Shown here: piece after piece, positions 1-10,100 of the stretch | Position numbering within the stretch: position 1 is the stretch's first letter | Layout: each line of letters opens with the position of its first letter | Assembly (NCBI RefSeq): GCF_026247885.1 | Contig: NZ_CP110921.1 | Span: forward strand, 310,001 to 374,000 | From: Methylococcus mesophilus | GTDB taxonomy: Bacteria; Pseudomonadota; Gammaproteobacteria; Methylococcales; Methylococcaceae | Direction of reading: 5' to 3' | Length of the DNA stretch: 64,000 bases | Made by a program: the position numbers and the translations under genes | Notes under the pieces: generated by a model | Seen by the model: the letters and a program-made list of their open reading frames with translations, nothing else | What the model was told of the DNA's origin: nothing | Database searches by the model: none

Positions 1-89
1 TGCTTCGGCATGCCGCGGCGCTGCTGGCTTTTGCCGTGCCGGCGATTTTCCTTGCCATCTGGCGCCTTGAGCGCAGGCTGACGCAATAA
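1..89 (+). CDS. C-terminal end of a membrane protein (partial)
   Basis: The reading frame that starts at base 3 is open from the window edge to a TAA at 87-89. It encodes about 28 residues: a hydrophobic stretch rich in Ala, Leu and Phe, then a basic tail with several Arg. This looks like the last membrane helix and cytoplasmic tail of an integral membrane protein whose body lies outside the window. It ends 6 bases before hrpA. The family cannot be named from this fragment. Confidence 0.5.
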   Translation, partial: LRHAAALLAFAVPAIFLAIWRLERRLTQ

Positions 90-95
90 TCTCTC

Positions 96-3000
96 ATGCT
101 CGATCGCATCACCCGGCTGGAACAATCGCTGGATCAATGTTTCGGTAAGGACCGGTTTGCACTGCGGCGCAGCCTGCAACGTCTGAAAACTTCCGCTGGA
201 AAGGGGAACACCCCGGAAGGGGAGCTGGAAGCGGTAGCCCGACGGATCGAGGCATCGATCACCCTGTGCGCGGCGCGGGCGGCGGTTCTCCCGGCGCTGG
301 AATATCCGGAGGAGCTGCCGGTGTCCGAGCGGCGAGGGGAGATCGCCGAAGCGGTCCGACAAAACCAGGTCGTGATCGTGTGCGGCGAGACCGGCTCCGG
401 CAAAACCACCCAGCTCCCTAAGATTTGTCTCGAGGCGGGGCGCGGGATCAAGGGCTACATCGGCCACACCCAGCCCCGCCGCATCGCCGCCCGCAGCGTG
501 GCCGCGCGCATTGCCGACGAGCTGAAGCGGCCCTTGGGGGAGACGGTGGGCTACAAGGTCCGCTTCCACGACCAGACCCGCCCGGACAGCCTCATCAAGC
601 TGATGACCGACGGCATCCTGCTGGCCGAGACCCAGGCCGACCGTTTCCTGGACCAGTATGACACCCTCATCGTCGACGAGGCCCACGAGCGCAGCCTCAA
701 CATAGACTTCCTGCTGGGCTACCTCAAATGGCTGCTGCCGCGCCGGCGCGACCTCAAGCTGGTCATCACCTCGGCCACCATCGACCCCGATCGTTTCTCC
801 CGCCATTTCGACAATGCCCCTATCGTCAGCGTCTCCGGGCGCACCTACCCGGTGGAAATCCGCTACCGACCGCCCGACCTCGCCGACGAGGAGAGCGACG
901 AGACCGACCGCGGCGAGCAGCAGGCGATCCTGAATGCGGTGGACGAGCTGCATCGGGAGAACACCGGCGACATCCTGATTTTCCTGAGCGGAGAGCGGGA
1001 GATTCGCGACACTGCCGAGTCCTTGCGCAAGCATCATCCCGCCGACTGCGAGGTGCTGCCGTTGTACTCGCGGCTGGCGGTATCCGACCAGGAGAAGATA
1101 TTCAAGCCGCACGGCCGCCGCCGTATCGTGCTGTCCACCAACGTGGCGGAGACCTCGCTGACGGTGCCGGGCATCCGCGGGGTGATCGACGCCGGCTATG
1201 CCCGGATCAGCCGTTACAGCCACCGCAGCAAGCTGCAGCGCTTGCCGATCGAGAAGGTGTCCCGCGCTTCGGCCAGCCAGCGTGCCGGCCGCTGTGGGCG
1301 AGTGGGGCCGGGGGTGTGCATCCGGCTGTATTCAGAACAGGATTTCCTGAACCGGCCAGAATTCACCGATCCGGAAATCCTCCGCACCAACCTGGCCGCC
1401 GTCATCCTGCAGATGAAGGCGCTGAACCTCGGCGACATCCGCGCCTTTCCCTTCGTCGAGCCGCCGGACGAGCGGCTGGTGCGGGACGGCCTCAAGACCC
1501 TGCAGGAAATCAATGCGCTGGACGACCAGGGCCGGTTGACCGAGCTGGGCCGTCGGCTGGCCAAGCTCCCGGTCGATCCGCGCCTGGGCCGCATCCTGCT
1601 GGCCGGAACGGACGAAAACTGCCTGAACGAGGTCTGCATCATCGTCGCCGCCCTGAGCGTGCCCGATCCGCGGGAGCGCCCGGCGGACAAGGCCCAGGCC
1701 GCCGACCAGAAGCACGCCCGGTTCCGCCATCCGGATTCGGATTTCATGGCGATTCTGGCGCTGTGGAAGGACTACGAGGAGCAGCGCGAGCATCTCTCCG
1801 GCAGTAAGCTGCGCCAGTATTGCCGCGACAATTTCCTTTCGGCCCTGCGGATGCGCGAATGGCGCGACATCCACCAGCAGATCATGGAAGTCATCAAGGG
1901 CGAACTGAGCCTCCGGATGAACCAGGTCCCCGCCGAATACGGCGAGATCCACCGGGCCCTGCTGACCGGGCTGTTGTGCCATGTCGGTTTCCGCCAGGAC
2001 CAGAACGAATACGTCGGGGTGCGCGGGCAGAAGTTCCAGATCTTCCCCGGTTCGTTCCTGTTCAAGGCCCGGCCGGTATGGATCATTTCGGCCGAGCAGG
2101 TCGAGACCAGCCGGGTCTATGCCCGCACCGTGGCCAAGATCGAGCCGGAATGGATCGAAAAGTGCGGCGCCCATTTGTTGAAGCGCCACTATTACGAGCC
2201 GCACTGGGAGCGCAAGGCCGCGCGCGGCGCGGTGTTCGAGCGCACCGCCTTGTATGGCCTCACCGTGCAGAACGGGCGCAAAGTGCCTTACGAGAACGTC
2301 GACCCTGCCGGGGCGCGGGAGCTGTTCATCCGTTCGGCCCTGGTGCGCATGGACTACGACAGCAAGGCGCCGTTCCTGCTGGCGAACCGCAAGCTGCTGG
2401 AGGAGGCGGAATACTCCCAGCAGAAGGAGCGCCGGGTGGACCTGGTGGTGGACGAGGAGACCCTGTACCGCTTCTTCGACGAGCGAGTGCCCGCCGAGGT
2501 GGTCAACGGCGCCAGCTTCGAAGTCTGGCGCAAGGCCGCCGAGCGGCGCGAGCCCCGGCTGCTGATGCTGTCGCGGGAAGACATCACGCTGGATAGCAGC
2601 GTAGCGGGGGCGGCGGCCGATTTTCCGGACGAATTGGCCTTGGGGCCGGTGCGCCTGAAGCTGGAATACCGCTTCGAGCCGGGCCACGAGGACGACGGCG
2701 TCACCGCCATCGTGCCGCTGCACGTGCTCAATCAGATCGATCCCGAGCCGCTGCGCTGGCTGGTGCCGGGGCTGTATCGGGAGAAGGTGGTGGCCCTGAT
2801 CAAGTCCTTGCCCAAGACTTGGCGCATCCATTTCGTGCCCGCCCCCGATTTCGCCGACCGTGCCCTGCCCATGCTGGACTACCGGCAAGGCACGCTGGCG
2901 GCGGAGCTGGCTAAGGCGCTGAAGAAAATCGGCGGCGTGGCGCCGCCGGTGTCAGCTTTTGACGAAACCGCGCTGCCGGTGCACCTGCGCATGAACTACG

Positions 3001-3980
3001 CCCTGGTCGACGAAAACAACGTAGTGATCGCCCGCTCGCGCGACCTGGCCGAGCTGCGCACCCGGCACGGCGCCGAGGCCGGCCAAAATTTCCAGAACAT
3101 CGCCCGCCAGGAGATTGCCGTGACCGGACGGCGGGCCTGGGATTTCGACGATCTGCAGGTGGCCTACAGCGGACTGATCGACGGCCAGGCTCTGCACGGC
3201 TTTCCCGCCATCGTCGACGAAGGCGAGAGCGTTGGGGTCCGAGTGTACGACTTGGCCGAGGAGGCACGGGTACAGCATGAATTTGGCTTGATCCGGCTGT
3301 TCCGGCTGACATTGGCCAGGGAGATCAAATATCTGCGCAAGAATCTTCCGCTCACTGCATCGGCGGAGCTGCTTTACCGCCAGTTGCAGCCGGCTGGACG
3401 CGATCTGCGGGAGGATGTGCTGGACCAGCTCATGGCGGCTCTGTTCCTCGACGACCGGCCAGAACTGCGGACACGCCAAGCCTTCGAGTCCCGTCGCGAA
3501 CAGGGGAAGGGAGACCTGGTACTCAAAGCCGACGAAGTGGGACGGGCGGTCGAGCAGGTGCTGGGACTCTACGCCGAGTGCCGCAAAGCCCTGTCCGCTC
3601 TCGCCGGCCGTTCCGCCGCCGGCGACTCGGCCGACCAGTTGAACCGCCTGGTGTACGGGGGATTCGTGGCCAAGGTGCCGTACCCGCGTCTCAAGCACTT
3701 CCCTCGCTATCTCAAAGCGCTGCTGCACCGTCTGGAAAAATGCCGTCAGGACCCTGTCCGTGACGCCAAGCTTCAGAGCGATCTCGTCCCATTCTGGCAA
3801 ACTTATTGGGAGTCTGTGCAGCAGGGCAGGGTGCCCCCCGTGCCCGAGCGCGACGAATTCCGCTGGCTCCTGGAAGAATACAGGGTATCGCTGTTCGCCC
3901 AGCAGATGAAAACGGCATATCCGGTTTCCGCTAAGCGCCTGCGGGAGCTATGGTCGCAGCGGGTATTACCCCAGCGCTGA
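96..3980 (+). CDS. hrpA: ATP-dependent RNA helicase HrpA
   Basis: DEAH-box RNA helicase of 1294 residues, the usual length for bacterial HrpA, a cytoplasmic helicase linked to mRNA processing and rescue of stalled ribosomes. Visible motifs in order are Walker A GETGSGKTT (97-105), DEAH (194-197), SAT (225-227) and motif VI QRAGRCGR (395-402). These are followed by the helicase-associated and OB-fold region and the long DUF3418-type C-terminal half that separates HrpA from shorter DEAH helicases. The ATG at 96 gives a normal N-terminus. It is convergent with rne, another RNA-metabolism gene. Family assignment is secure; the physiological substrate is not shown by sequence. Confidence 0.95.
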   Translation: MLDRITRLEQSLDQCFGKDRFALRRSLQRLKTSAGKGNTPEGELEAVARRIEASITLCAARAAVLPALEYPEELPVSERRGEIAEAVRQNQVVIVCGETGSGKTTQLPKICLEAGRGIKGYIGHTQPRRIAARSVAARIADELKRPLGETVGYKVRFHDQTRPDSLIKLMTDGILLAETQADRFLDQYDTLIVDEAHERSLNIDFLLGYLKWLLPRRRDLKLVITSATIDPDRFSRHFDNAPIVSVSGRTYPVEIRYRPPDLADEESDETDRGEQQAILNAVDELHRENTGDILIFLSGEREIRDTAESLRKHHPADCEVLPLYSRLAVSDQEKIFKPHGRRRIVLSTNVAETSLTVPGIRGVIDAGYARISRYSHRSKLQRLPIEKVSRASASQRAGRCGRVGPGVCIRLYSEQDFLNRPEFTDPEILRTNLAAVILQMKALNLGDIRAFPFVEPPDERLVRDGLKTLQEINALDDQGRLTELGRRLAKLPVDPRLGRILLAGTDENCLNEVCIIVAALSVPDPRERPADKAQAADQKHARFRHPDSDFMAILALWKDYEEQREHLSGSKLRQYCRDNFLSALRMREWRDIHQQIMEVIKGELSLRMNQVPAEYGEIHRALLTGLLCHVGFRQDQNEYVGVRGQKFQIFPGSFLFKARPVWIISAEQVETSRVYARTVAKIEPEWIEKCGAHLLKRHYYEPHWERKAARGAVFERTALYGLTVQNGRKVPYENVDPAGARELFIRSALVRMDYDSKAPFLLANRKLLEEAEYSQQKERRVDLVVDEETLYRFFDERVPAEVVNGASFEVWRKAAERREPRLLMLSREDITLDSSVAGAAADFPDELALGPVRLKLEYRFEPGHEDDGVTAIVPLHVLNQIDPEPLRWLVPGLYREKVVALIKSLPKTWRIHFVPAPDFADRALPMLDYRQGTLAAELAKALKKIGGVAPPVSAFDETALPVHLRMNYALVDENNVVIARSRDLAELRTRHGAEAGQNFQNIARQEIAVTGRRAWDFDDLQVAYSGLIDGQALHGFPAIVDEGESVGVRVYDLAEEARVQHEFGLIRLFRLTLAREIKYLRKNLPLTASAELLYRQLQPAGRDLREDVLDQLMAALFLDDRPELRTRQAFESRREQGKGDLVLKADEVGRAVEQVLGLYAECRKALSALAGRSAAGDSADQLNRLVYGGFVAKVPYPRLKHFPRYLKALLHRLEKCRQDPVRDAKLQSDLVPFWQTYWESVQQGRVPPVPERDEFRWLLEEYRVSLFAQQMKTAYPVSAKRLRELWSQRVLPQR

Positions 3981-4075
3981 CAAAGCGACGAGCTGGCATC
4001 ACCGGATAAGGGGGGACGGGCGCCGTTCGCAGCCGAGGCTAGGTGTGTAGCGACCGATAGTTGTCTTTTAGTTGC

Positions 4076-4112
4076 GCCGCCGGGCACGGATCATCTCTCC
4101 ATGCCCGACGGC
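4076..4112 (-). terminator. Hairpin after rne, candidate terminator
   Basis: An 11-bp inverted repeat with one mismatch (arms 4076-4086 and 4102-4112) begins a few bases after the rne stop on the minus strand. There is no strong U-run after it (CAACTAAAAG follows), so it may be a weak terminator or a 3' stabilising hairpin between the convergent hrpA and rne genes. Confidence 0.45.
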
Positions 4113-4117
4113 TATGC

Positions 4118-6820
4118 TCACTCGGAAGAACCGGTTCCGTGTTCGGCAGGAGAGGGGGGATCAGCACGATCGTCCCGCGGTTTTTGATCGGGTTCTGGAT
4201 TTTCCCATGCCTTGGGCGGTAGACCGGGCGCCCGATATTGAGGTTCCGGACGGAATTCCGTGCGTGCTTCCCGTTCGGCAGGGGCTGACTCCGCCCCGGA
4301 GGCGGGCGGCTCACTGCGGCGATCGCCGGTATCCCGCTGCGCGGCTGGCTCGGAGTTTGATTCCGCGACATTGCGTTCAGATACGTCGTTTTCCCAATCG
4401 AGACTGATCGGTTCGAAAGCTTCGCCCCCCTCAGGTTCGCCCGGCGTTGCCGGTCGGCGATCCCGCCTGCCACGTCCCCGCCGTCTCACGCCACCCCGGC
4501 GCGACCGTGAAGTCTGCGGGCGGGATTCCGCTTCCCCAGCGTCTCCATCGGCGGTTTCTGCGCTGCCGGCATCACTTTGATCGGGAGTTTCCCCGAAATC
4601 GACGGGGGAGGCGGTGGGCACCAAGTCCTTCAAATCTGTGGCGTCTGCCGGTAATTCCGCCGTTGCCGTCTCGTCGGCGAAATCTTCCGCTGGTGATTCA
4701 GCCTTTGGCTGAGCGGCAGCCCGGGGGCGCTGTCCCCGGCCATTCCGCCGGCGGCCACGACTCTCCTGGGCCCTCGTTCGGTTCTCTTGCGCGGCCGCGG
4801 TCTGAGGCGGCTCCTCCGTCGCGATGTCTTGGATAGCTTCGGCTTCCGCCGATACCTCGTTGCGGTGCTTGTCGGCAGTATCGTCCCGCTGTGCAGGATG
4901 CTTCCGGCGACTGCCACCGCCGCGCCTGCCGCCGTCTCGTTCGCGGTCGCGGCGGCGCTGGCCGCCGGGGCGTTCGCTTTCTTCCGCTGGAGTTGCGCCG
5001 GTTCCCGATTGTTCGCTGGGTGTCCTGACCGGCTGGACGAAAGGTGCGGGCAGTGGCAGACCCACGGATGGCTGAGCCGCGTCGGAGGATGACGGCTGGT
5101 CGTCGATGCGCTGTCCCGTCAGGATGTTGAGGAAACGTTTGATCAGCCCGCCGCCGGGCTGACCCGGTTGTTGTGCCTGGATACGCTGATCGCCGCCGCG
5201 GGGCTGCGGCGCAGCGGGGATAAATTCTCGCACCGCAGGAGCTTCTGCCGCTGCACCGGGTGTCCGCATGGGCTTATGGGACTCGGCCGATTTATCAGAA
5301 ATGAGTTGGTAGCTGCTCTTGCGCGTGTCCTCCTCCGCACCGGCTCCGCCGCTCCGGATCCGCTGGATGTCGTAGTTGGGCGTTTCGAGGTGAGGATTGG
5401 GGACGATGGTGATGGACACGTTGTACCGCGTCTCGATCTGCTGGATCGCTGCGCGCTTCTCGTTCAGCAGGTAGGTGGCCGACTCCACCGGCAATTGGGC
5501 AATGATGCGGTCGGTGTTCTTTTTCATCGTCTCCTCCTCCAGGACGCGGAGGATGGACAGGGCCAGCGATTCGACGCCGCGAACCGTTCCCTGGCCCTTG
5601 CAGCGAGGGCACGTCAACAGTGCGGTTTCGGTGAGCGAAGGCCGCAGGCGCTGGCGTGACATTTCCATCAGGCCGAAGCGGGAGATCCGGCCGAGTTGGA
5701 TGCGTGCCCGGTCGACGCGCACAGCGTCGCGCAGACGGTTTTCCACAGCGCGCTGGTTGCGGGCGGCCATCATGTCGATGAAATCGATCACGAACAATCC
5801 GCCCAGGTCGCGCAGACGCATCTGGCGGGCGATCTCGTCGGCTGCCTCGAGGTTGGTGTTCAGTGCGGTTTCTTCGATGTCGCCGCCCTTGGTGGCCCGC
5901 GCCGAATTGATGTCGATGGTCGTCAGGGCCTCGGTGTGGTCGATGACGATGGCGCCGCCGGAGGGCAGGGGTACTTCGCGGGAGTATGCCGTCTCGATCT
6001 GGCTCTCGATCTGGTAGCGGCTGAACAGAGGCACGTTGTCCTGGTACAGGCGCGCCTTGTTGATGAACTGCGGCATGACCTGCTGCAGGAAGCTGTGGAC
6101 CAGCCTGAAAGTCGAAGGGTTGTCGACCAGGATTTCGTCGATATCGCCACGCAGGTGATCGCGCAGGGCACGGATGATGACGTTGCTTTCCTGGAAAATC
6201 AGAAACGGCGCCGGCTTTTCCCGCGTCGAGCGTTCGATCGCTTCCCACAGCTGCAGCAGATAGTTGAGGTCCCACTGCAATTCCTCAACCGTCTTGCCGC
6301 CCCCCGCCGTACGGATGATCACCCCCATGTCTTCAGGGATATGGAGCTGGCTCAGCGTCTCCTTCATGTCGGACCGGACGTCGCCCTCGATGCGGCGGGA
6401 AATTCCGCCCGCCTTGGGGTTGTTCGGCATCAGCACGAGATAGCTGCCGGCCAGGCTGATGTAGGTGGTCAGCGCCGCACCCTTGGTGCCGCGTTCCTCC
6501 TTTTCGACCTGGACGACGACTTCCTGGCCCTCCTTGAGGACGTCTTTGATTTCCCGGCGGGAGACGGACTCCTCGCCGCTGGCGCTGAGATATTTCGGCA
6601 GGATTTCCTTGAACGGCAGGAAGCCGTGCCGCTCCGCGCCGAAATTCACGAATGCCGCCTCGAGGCTCGGCTCGACGCGGGTAATCAGTCCTTTGTAGAT
6701 ATTGGCTTTTTTCTGCTCCCTCGAAGGGATTTCTATGTCGAAGTCATAAAGCTTCTGTCCATCGACCAGCGCGACCCGCAATTCCTCGGGTTGCGTGGCG
6801 TTGATCAACATTCTTTTCAT
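4118..6820 (-). CDS. rne: Ribonuclease E
   Basis: Endoribonuclease that starts mRNA decay and processes rRNA and tRNA precursors; scaffold of the RNA degradosome. About 900 residues. The ATG at 6820 gives [10 protein letters not shown], the canonical N-terminus; an in-frame TTG lies just before it. The S1 domain spans about 35-120. The DNase-I-like catalytic core has metal ligands Asp303 (TTIDINS) and Asp346 (VIDFID), at the same numbers as in the E. coli enzyme. The Zn-link CPRCKG has Cys404 and Cys407. The C-terminal 400 residues are low-complexity, with an Arg-rich RNA-binding stretch and many Glu/Pro/Ala, as expected of the disordered scaffold. The long non-coding leader upstream fits RNase E autoregulation (known in E. 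coli, not shown here). Confidence 0.96.
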   Translation of the reverse strand: MKRMLINATQPEELRVALVDGQKLYDFDIEIPSREQKKANIYKGLITRVEPSLEAAFVNFGAERHGFLPFKEILPKYLSASGEESVSRREIKDVLKEGQEVVVQVEKEERGTKGAALTTYISLAGSYLVLMPNNPKAGGISRRIEGDVRSDMKETLSQLHIPEDMGVIIRTAGGGKTVEELQWDLNYLLQLWEAIERSTREKPAPFLIFQESNVIIRALRDHLRGDIDEILVDNPSTFRLVHSFLQQVMPQFINKARLYQDNVPLFSRYQIESQIETAYSREVPLPSGGAIVIDHTEALTTIDINSARATKGGDIEETALNTNLEAADEIARQMRLRDLGGLFVIDFIDMMAARNQRAVENRLRDAVRVDRARIQLGRISRFGLMEMSRQRLRPSLTETALLTCPRCKGQGTVRGVESLALSILRVLEEETMKKNTDRIIAQLPVESATYLLNEKRAAIQQIETRYNVSITIVPNPHLETPNYDIQRIRSGGAGAEEDTRKSSYQLISDKSAESHKPMRTPGAAAEAPAVREFIPAAPQPRGGDQRIQAQQPGQPGGGLIKRFLNILTGQRIDDQPSSSDAAQPSVGLPLPAPFVQPVRTPSEQSGTGATPAEESERPGGQRRRDRERDGGRRGGGSRRKHPAQRDDTADKHRNEVSAEAEAIQDIATEEPPQTAAAQENRTRAQESRGRRRNGRGQRPRAAAQPKAESPAEDFADETATAELPADATDLKDLVPTASPVDFGETPDQSDAGSAETADGDAGEAESRPQTSRSRRGGVRRRGRGRRDRRPATPGEPEGGEAFEPISLDWENDVSERNVAESNSEPAAQRDTGDRRSEPPASGAESAPAEREARTEFRPEPQYRAPGLPPKAWENPEPDQKPRDDRADPPSPAEHGTGSSE

Positions 6821-7473
6821 CAATGGATTCCTTGGGCGTTCTTGCTGGAGAACCGCCTGAACCGGTGGTGCCGCAGGATTCCGCCAACATCCCTTCCTGT
6901 TCTGTTTCTTCTGTCATGCGAATGCTCTTCTTCAGGTTCGCGATATCGAAGTGATCGATCGGATGATGGGTATCCCGATGCCCTGTGTTAAGGATGGGTT
7001 GCCGGGGAACCGGGTGGTTCCTGCGCCGGTCCCATTCGGCGAACGGTATGCTGTGTCATGCCGGCCGTGAACCCGCGTTCTGCGAGGTTTTTCGTCGTGG
7101 CCCGTCCACTTTCATACCGTGCGAAAACACGGCCAGTCCGCTCGGCCCGAAGGCCGGTCCGGCGGATGTTAATTTTGTCCGAAAACGCAACTCTTGAGCT
7201 CGTCAAGGGTCGAGCATCCAAACTTTTGGGTTATGACTTGTATATCGGATTCCGGCAGGCACCGCCGCCTAACGACGACGCCGCCCGCGCGGGAACCGCG
7301 TCTGGCGTACCGCGTGTTCATGCGATGCACCGGTTCATTCGTTCAACAATTCTTTGGGGCTTTCACCGAGGGTGAGTCGCGCTGCCAAGCGCACACCCGG
7401 CGAAGTGCCATACAGACTATAGCAATCTTCAGCAATCGCATCAATTTAAGGTGTAAAACTGATATCATTTTTC
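6821..7473. promoter_or_regulatory. Divergent intergenic region between rne and rluC
   Basis: About 650 bases with no convincing gene. Short open frames on both strands have no recognisable family. In E. coli the same spot holds the rne promoters and a long autoregulatory leader, and rluC lies divergently, so the same arrangement is likely here. I could not pick a convincing sigma-70 promoter by eye. The rluC-proximal 60 bases are A/T-rich. Confidence 0.4.
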
Positions 7474-8430
7474 ATGATGAAATCTCTCCCGCAAGACTCG
7501 AACCCGCCTCGCCTGATCGAAGTCGACGCCGAGGCTGCCGGCCAGCGCATCGACAATTTCCTGTTTTCGCGCCTGAAGGGCGTTCCGAAGAGCCATGTTT
7601 ACCGAATCCTCCGGACCGGTCAGGTACGGATCAATGGTGGTCGGAGCAAGGCGCAGCACCGGCTGAGCGCCGGCGATGTGGTTCGCGTCCCACCCGTGCG
7701 CGTCGCGCAGGTGCAGGACGCGCAAGTGCCTGCGCCGTGGCTGCGCGACCGGCTGGAATGCCGGATTCTGTATGAGGACGACGAGGTTCTGGTCATCAAC
7801 AAGCCTCCGGGGATGGCTGTGCACGGCGGCAGCGGCCTCAGTTTCGGGGTGATCGAAGGTCTGCGGGCGGCACGTGAGGAGGCTCGGTTTCTCGAACTGG
7901 TACATCGGCTGGACCGCGACACCTCGGGCTGTCTGCTGATTGCAAAGCGGCGCTCCGCGCTGCGCCAGTTGCACGAGCAATTCCGGGGGGACGGTGTGGA
8001 AAAGAGCTATCTGGCGCTGCTCAGCGGTGTCTGGGCGCGTCGGCACCAAGTCGTGGACGCTCCATTGCTCAAGAACGTGCTGCAGAGCGGAGAGCGGATG
8101 GTGAGGATCTCCGCGGAGGGAAAAGCGGCGATCACGGAGTTCCGCCGCCTGGAATCGCTTTCCGGCGCCACGTTGGTGGAAGCCCGTCCGGTTACCGGCC
8201 GCACCCATCAGATTCGTGTGCACGCCAAGTCGCTGGGCCATCCCCTGGCGGGTGACGAGCGTTACGGCGATTCTTCGCTCAATCAAGCTTTCCGCCAGCT
8301 GGGCTTGAAGCGGCTGTTCCTCCATGCCGCTACGCTCGCATTCGCGCATCCGCGAAGCGGTAGGGAGGTCCGCGTCGAATCGCCACTGGAACCCGATCTC
8401 GCGGACTTTCTGACGGCCGTCAGGCCTTAA
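7474..8430 (+). CDS. rluC: 23S rRNA pseudouridine synthase RluC
   Basis: Converts uridines to pseudouridine in 23S rRNA (positions 955/2504/2580 in E. coli numbering) during 50S assembly. 318 residues. An N-terminal S4 RNA-binding domain (about 18-80, beginning AGQRIDNFL) is followed by the RluA-family catalytic domain. The signature HRLDRDTSG is at 144-152, with Asp147 as the catalytic aspartate. The RTHQIRVH motif typical of the family lies near the C-terminus. The rne-rluC divergent pair matches the E. coli arrangement. RluD is the main alternative within the family; context favours RluC. Confidence 0.9.
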   Translation: MMKSLPQDSNPPRLIEVDAEAAGQRIDNFLFSRLKGVPKSHVYRILRTGQVRINGGRSKAQHRLSAGDVVRVPPVRVAQVQDAQVPAPWLRDRLECRILYEDDEVLVINKPPGMAVHGGSGLSFGVIEGLRAAREEARFLELVHRLDRDTSGCLLIAKRRSALRQLHEQFRGDGVEKSYLALLSGVWARRHQVVDAPLLKNVLQSGERMVRISAEGKAAITEFRRLESLSGATLVEARPVTGRTHQIRVHAKSLGHPLAGDERYGDSSLNQAFRQLGLKRLFLHAATLAFAHPRSGREVRVESPLEPDLADFLTAVRP

Positions 8431-8441
8431 AGCCTTCCCCG

Positions 8442-8457
8442 GCCCGAATTCTCGGGC
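8442..8457 (+). terminator. Small hairpin after rluC
   Basis: A perfect 6-bp stem GCCCGA/TCGGGC with a 4-base loop lies 11 bases after the rluC stop, followed by the moderately T-rich GCTCTTGTCTTCC. It could end rluC transcription ahead of the peptidase gene. The stem is short, so this is a candidate only. Confidence 0.4.
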
Positions 8458-8499
8458 GCTCTTGTCTTCCGTCTCAAAATTCCACAAGGTTTAAAGACT

Positions 8500-9483
8500 A
8501 TGAACGAGGATTCGACACCCCAGTCATCGACCGAACCGGCCCGCCCGGCCTCCGGCTGGGAGCGTGAGCTATTGGAAAAGCTGCTGCTCGAGGCATTGGT
8601 GGAGCAGCGGAAGGCGAGGCGGTGGAGCTTGGCGTTCAGGGCTTTTCTGATCGCCTCGGTCGGGCTCGGCTTCGCGCTGGCGTTCCGACCGCTGTCACAG
8701 GAAGGGCTGCCCGGAGCCGGAAAGGTGCACACGGCGGTGGTCGACGTCATCGGCACCATCGCCGAAGGCGGCGAGATCGACGCCGACACAATCATCGAAG
8801 GGTTGCGTGAGGCGGTCGAGGCGGAGGGCGTCAAAGGCATCGTGCTCAGGATGAATACGCCGGGCGGGAGTCCGGTGCAATCGGCCTACGTATACGATGA
8901 AATCCGGAGGATCAAGAAGGAACATCCGGCTCTGCCGGTTTACGCCGTCGTGTCGGACCTGTGCGCCTCGGGCGGCTATTACATCGCCTCGGCCGCGGAC
9001 CGGATATTCGTGAACCCGGCCAGCATCGTCGGCTCGATCGGCGTCATCATGAACGGTTTCGGCTTCGTCGGCACGCTGGAAAGGCTGGGGGTGGAGCGTC
9101 GGGTGATGACTGCCGGCGACCACAAGGCGATCCTCGATCCGTTCGGCCCCGTGGATCCGGCCGAAAAACAGCATGTGCAGCAGCTGCTGAACGCTGTTCA
9201 CCAGCAGTTCATTGCGGCGGTAAAGGCTGGTCGCGGGGACCGTCTCAAGGACCGGCCCGAAATCTTCTCGGGCTTGGTTTGGACCGGCGCCGAAGGGATC
9301 GAACTGGGTCTTGTGGACGCCGTCGGCGAATTGCATCAGGTGGCCGAGACGGTCATCGGGGCTAAGGAGATCGTGAATTACTCCCACAGAGAGACGTTGC
9401 TGGATCGCATCACCCAGCAACTGGGCACCAGTCTGGGGGCGGCTTTGAGAAACCTGTCCGCCTCGTCGCCGCGCCTGTACTGA
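8500..9483 (+). CDS. sppA: Signal peptide peptidase SppA-type S49 serine protease
   Basis: Membrane-bound peptidase that clears cleaved signal peptides. 327 residues, the short single-domain form (about half of E. coli SppA). A cytoplasmic N-terminus is followed by one membrane helix at about 43-62. The ClpP-like S49 domain has nucleophile Ser157 in CASGGYY and the probable general base Lys209 in AGDHKA. The stop overlaps the ATG of the next gene by one base (TGATG), which suggests translational coupling to the Nudix hydrolase. The gene symbol is by family; the short form is often called SohB-like or just S49 peptidase. Confidence 0.87.
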   Translation: MNEDSTPQSSTEPARPASGWERELLEKLLLEALVEQRKARRWSLAFRAFLIASVGLGFALAFRPLSQEGLPGAGKVHTAVVDVIGTIAEGGEIDADTIIEGLREAVEAEGVKGIVLRMNTPGGSPVQSAYVYDEIRRIKKEHPALPVYAVVSDLCASGGYYIASAADRIFVNPASIVGSIGVIMNGFGFVGTLERLGVERRVMTAGDHKAILDPFGPVDPAEKQHVQQLLNAVHQQFIAAVKAGRGDRLKDRPEIFSGLVWTGAEGIELGLVDAVGELHQVAETVIGAKEIVNYSHRETLLDRITQQLGTSLGAALRNLSASSPRLY

Positions 9484-10085
9484 TGACTCGCGACTTCGAG
9501 GTTCTGCGGGAGGAGCGGCTCCACGGCGGATTCTTCACACTGCTGCGGATGCATCTGCGCCATACCCTGCACGGCGGCGGTTGGAGCGAGGTCCTGACCC
9601 GCGAGCTGTATCACAGGAGCAGTTGCGTGGCGGTCGTTCCTTACGACCCGGTGGCCGACCGGGTGGTGCTGATCGAACAGTTCCGGGTCGGCCCGCTCAA
9701 GTCAGGGGAAAATCCCTGGCTTCTGGAAATCGTCGCCGGCGCCGTGGAGCCGGGCGAACACCCGGACGAGGTGGCGCACCGCGAGACGATGGAGGAGGCC
9801 GGAAGCCGGATCCGCGAGCTCATCCCGGTGTCCGAGTTTTTCACTACGCCGGGCGGCTGTTCCGAAAGCATCGCCCTCTATTGCGGCATCATCGATTCCG
9901 TCGGCCTTGGCGGAATCCATGGCCTGGCCGAAGAGCATGAGGACATCCTGGTCAGCGTGGTCGATTTCGCCGAAGCGATGGTCCTGCTCGGCGAGGGGCG
10001 GATCCGCTCGGCTATCCCCATTATCGGCCTGCAGTGGCTGGCGCTGAACCGGGAACGCCTCAGGATGTGTTACGGGGCAGCCTGA
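9483..10085 (+). CDS. nudF: ADP-ribose pyrophosphatase (Nudix hydrolase)
   Basis: Hydrolyses ADP-ribose and possibly related sugar nucleotides such as ADP-glucose to AMP plus sugar phosphate. 200 residues, typical of NudF. The complete Nudix box GX5EX7REXXEEXG runs from Gly86 to Gly107, with E92, R100, E101, E104 and E105 all present. The WLLEIVAGAVEPGE context is characteristic of the ADP-ribose branch. It overlaps the S49 peptidase stop by one base and is convergent with the glycogen synthase gene. Proximity to ADP-glucose-using genes makes an ADP-glucose role conceivable, but that is inference. Confidence 0.87.
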   Translation: MTRDFEVLREERLHGGFFTLLRMHLRHTLHGGGWSEVLTRELYHRSSCVAVVPYDPVADRVVLIEQFRVGPLKSGENPWLLEIVAGAVEPGEHPDEVAHRETMEEAGSRIRELIPVSEFFTTPGGCSESIALYCGIIDSVGLGGIHGLAEEHEDILVSVVDFAEAMVLLGEGRIRSAIPIIGLQWLALNRERLRMCYGAA

Positions 10086-10100
10086 CTCGGCTGGGGCGGA

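Noticed and set aside
1332-2888. 518-residue open frame on minus inside hrpA
   Set aside because: Entirely antisense to hrpA, whose helicase motifs are intact; long antisense frames are common in GC-rich DNA. No family resemblance.
7362-7376. TTCACCGAGGGTGA, also found inside parA near 35423
   Set aside because: Two copies of about 16 bases are within chance expectation in 64 kb; one lies in coding sequence, so no regulatory role is inferred.
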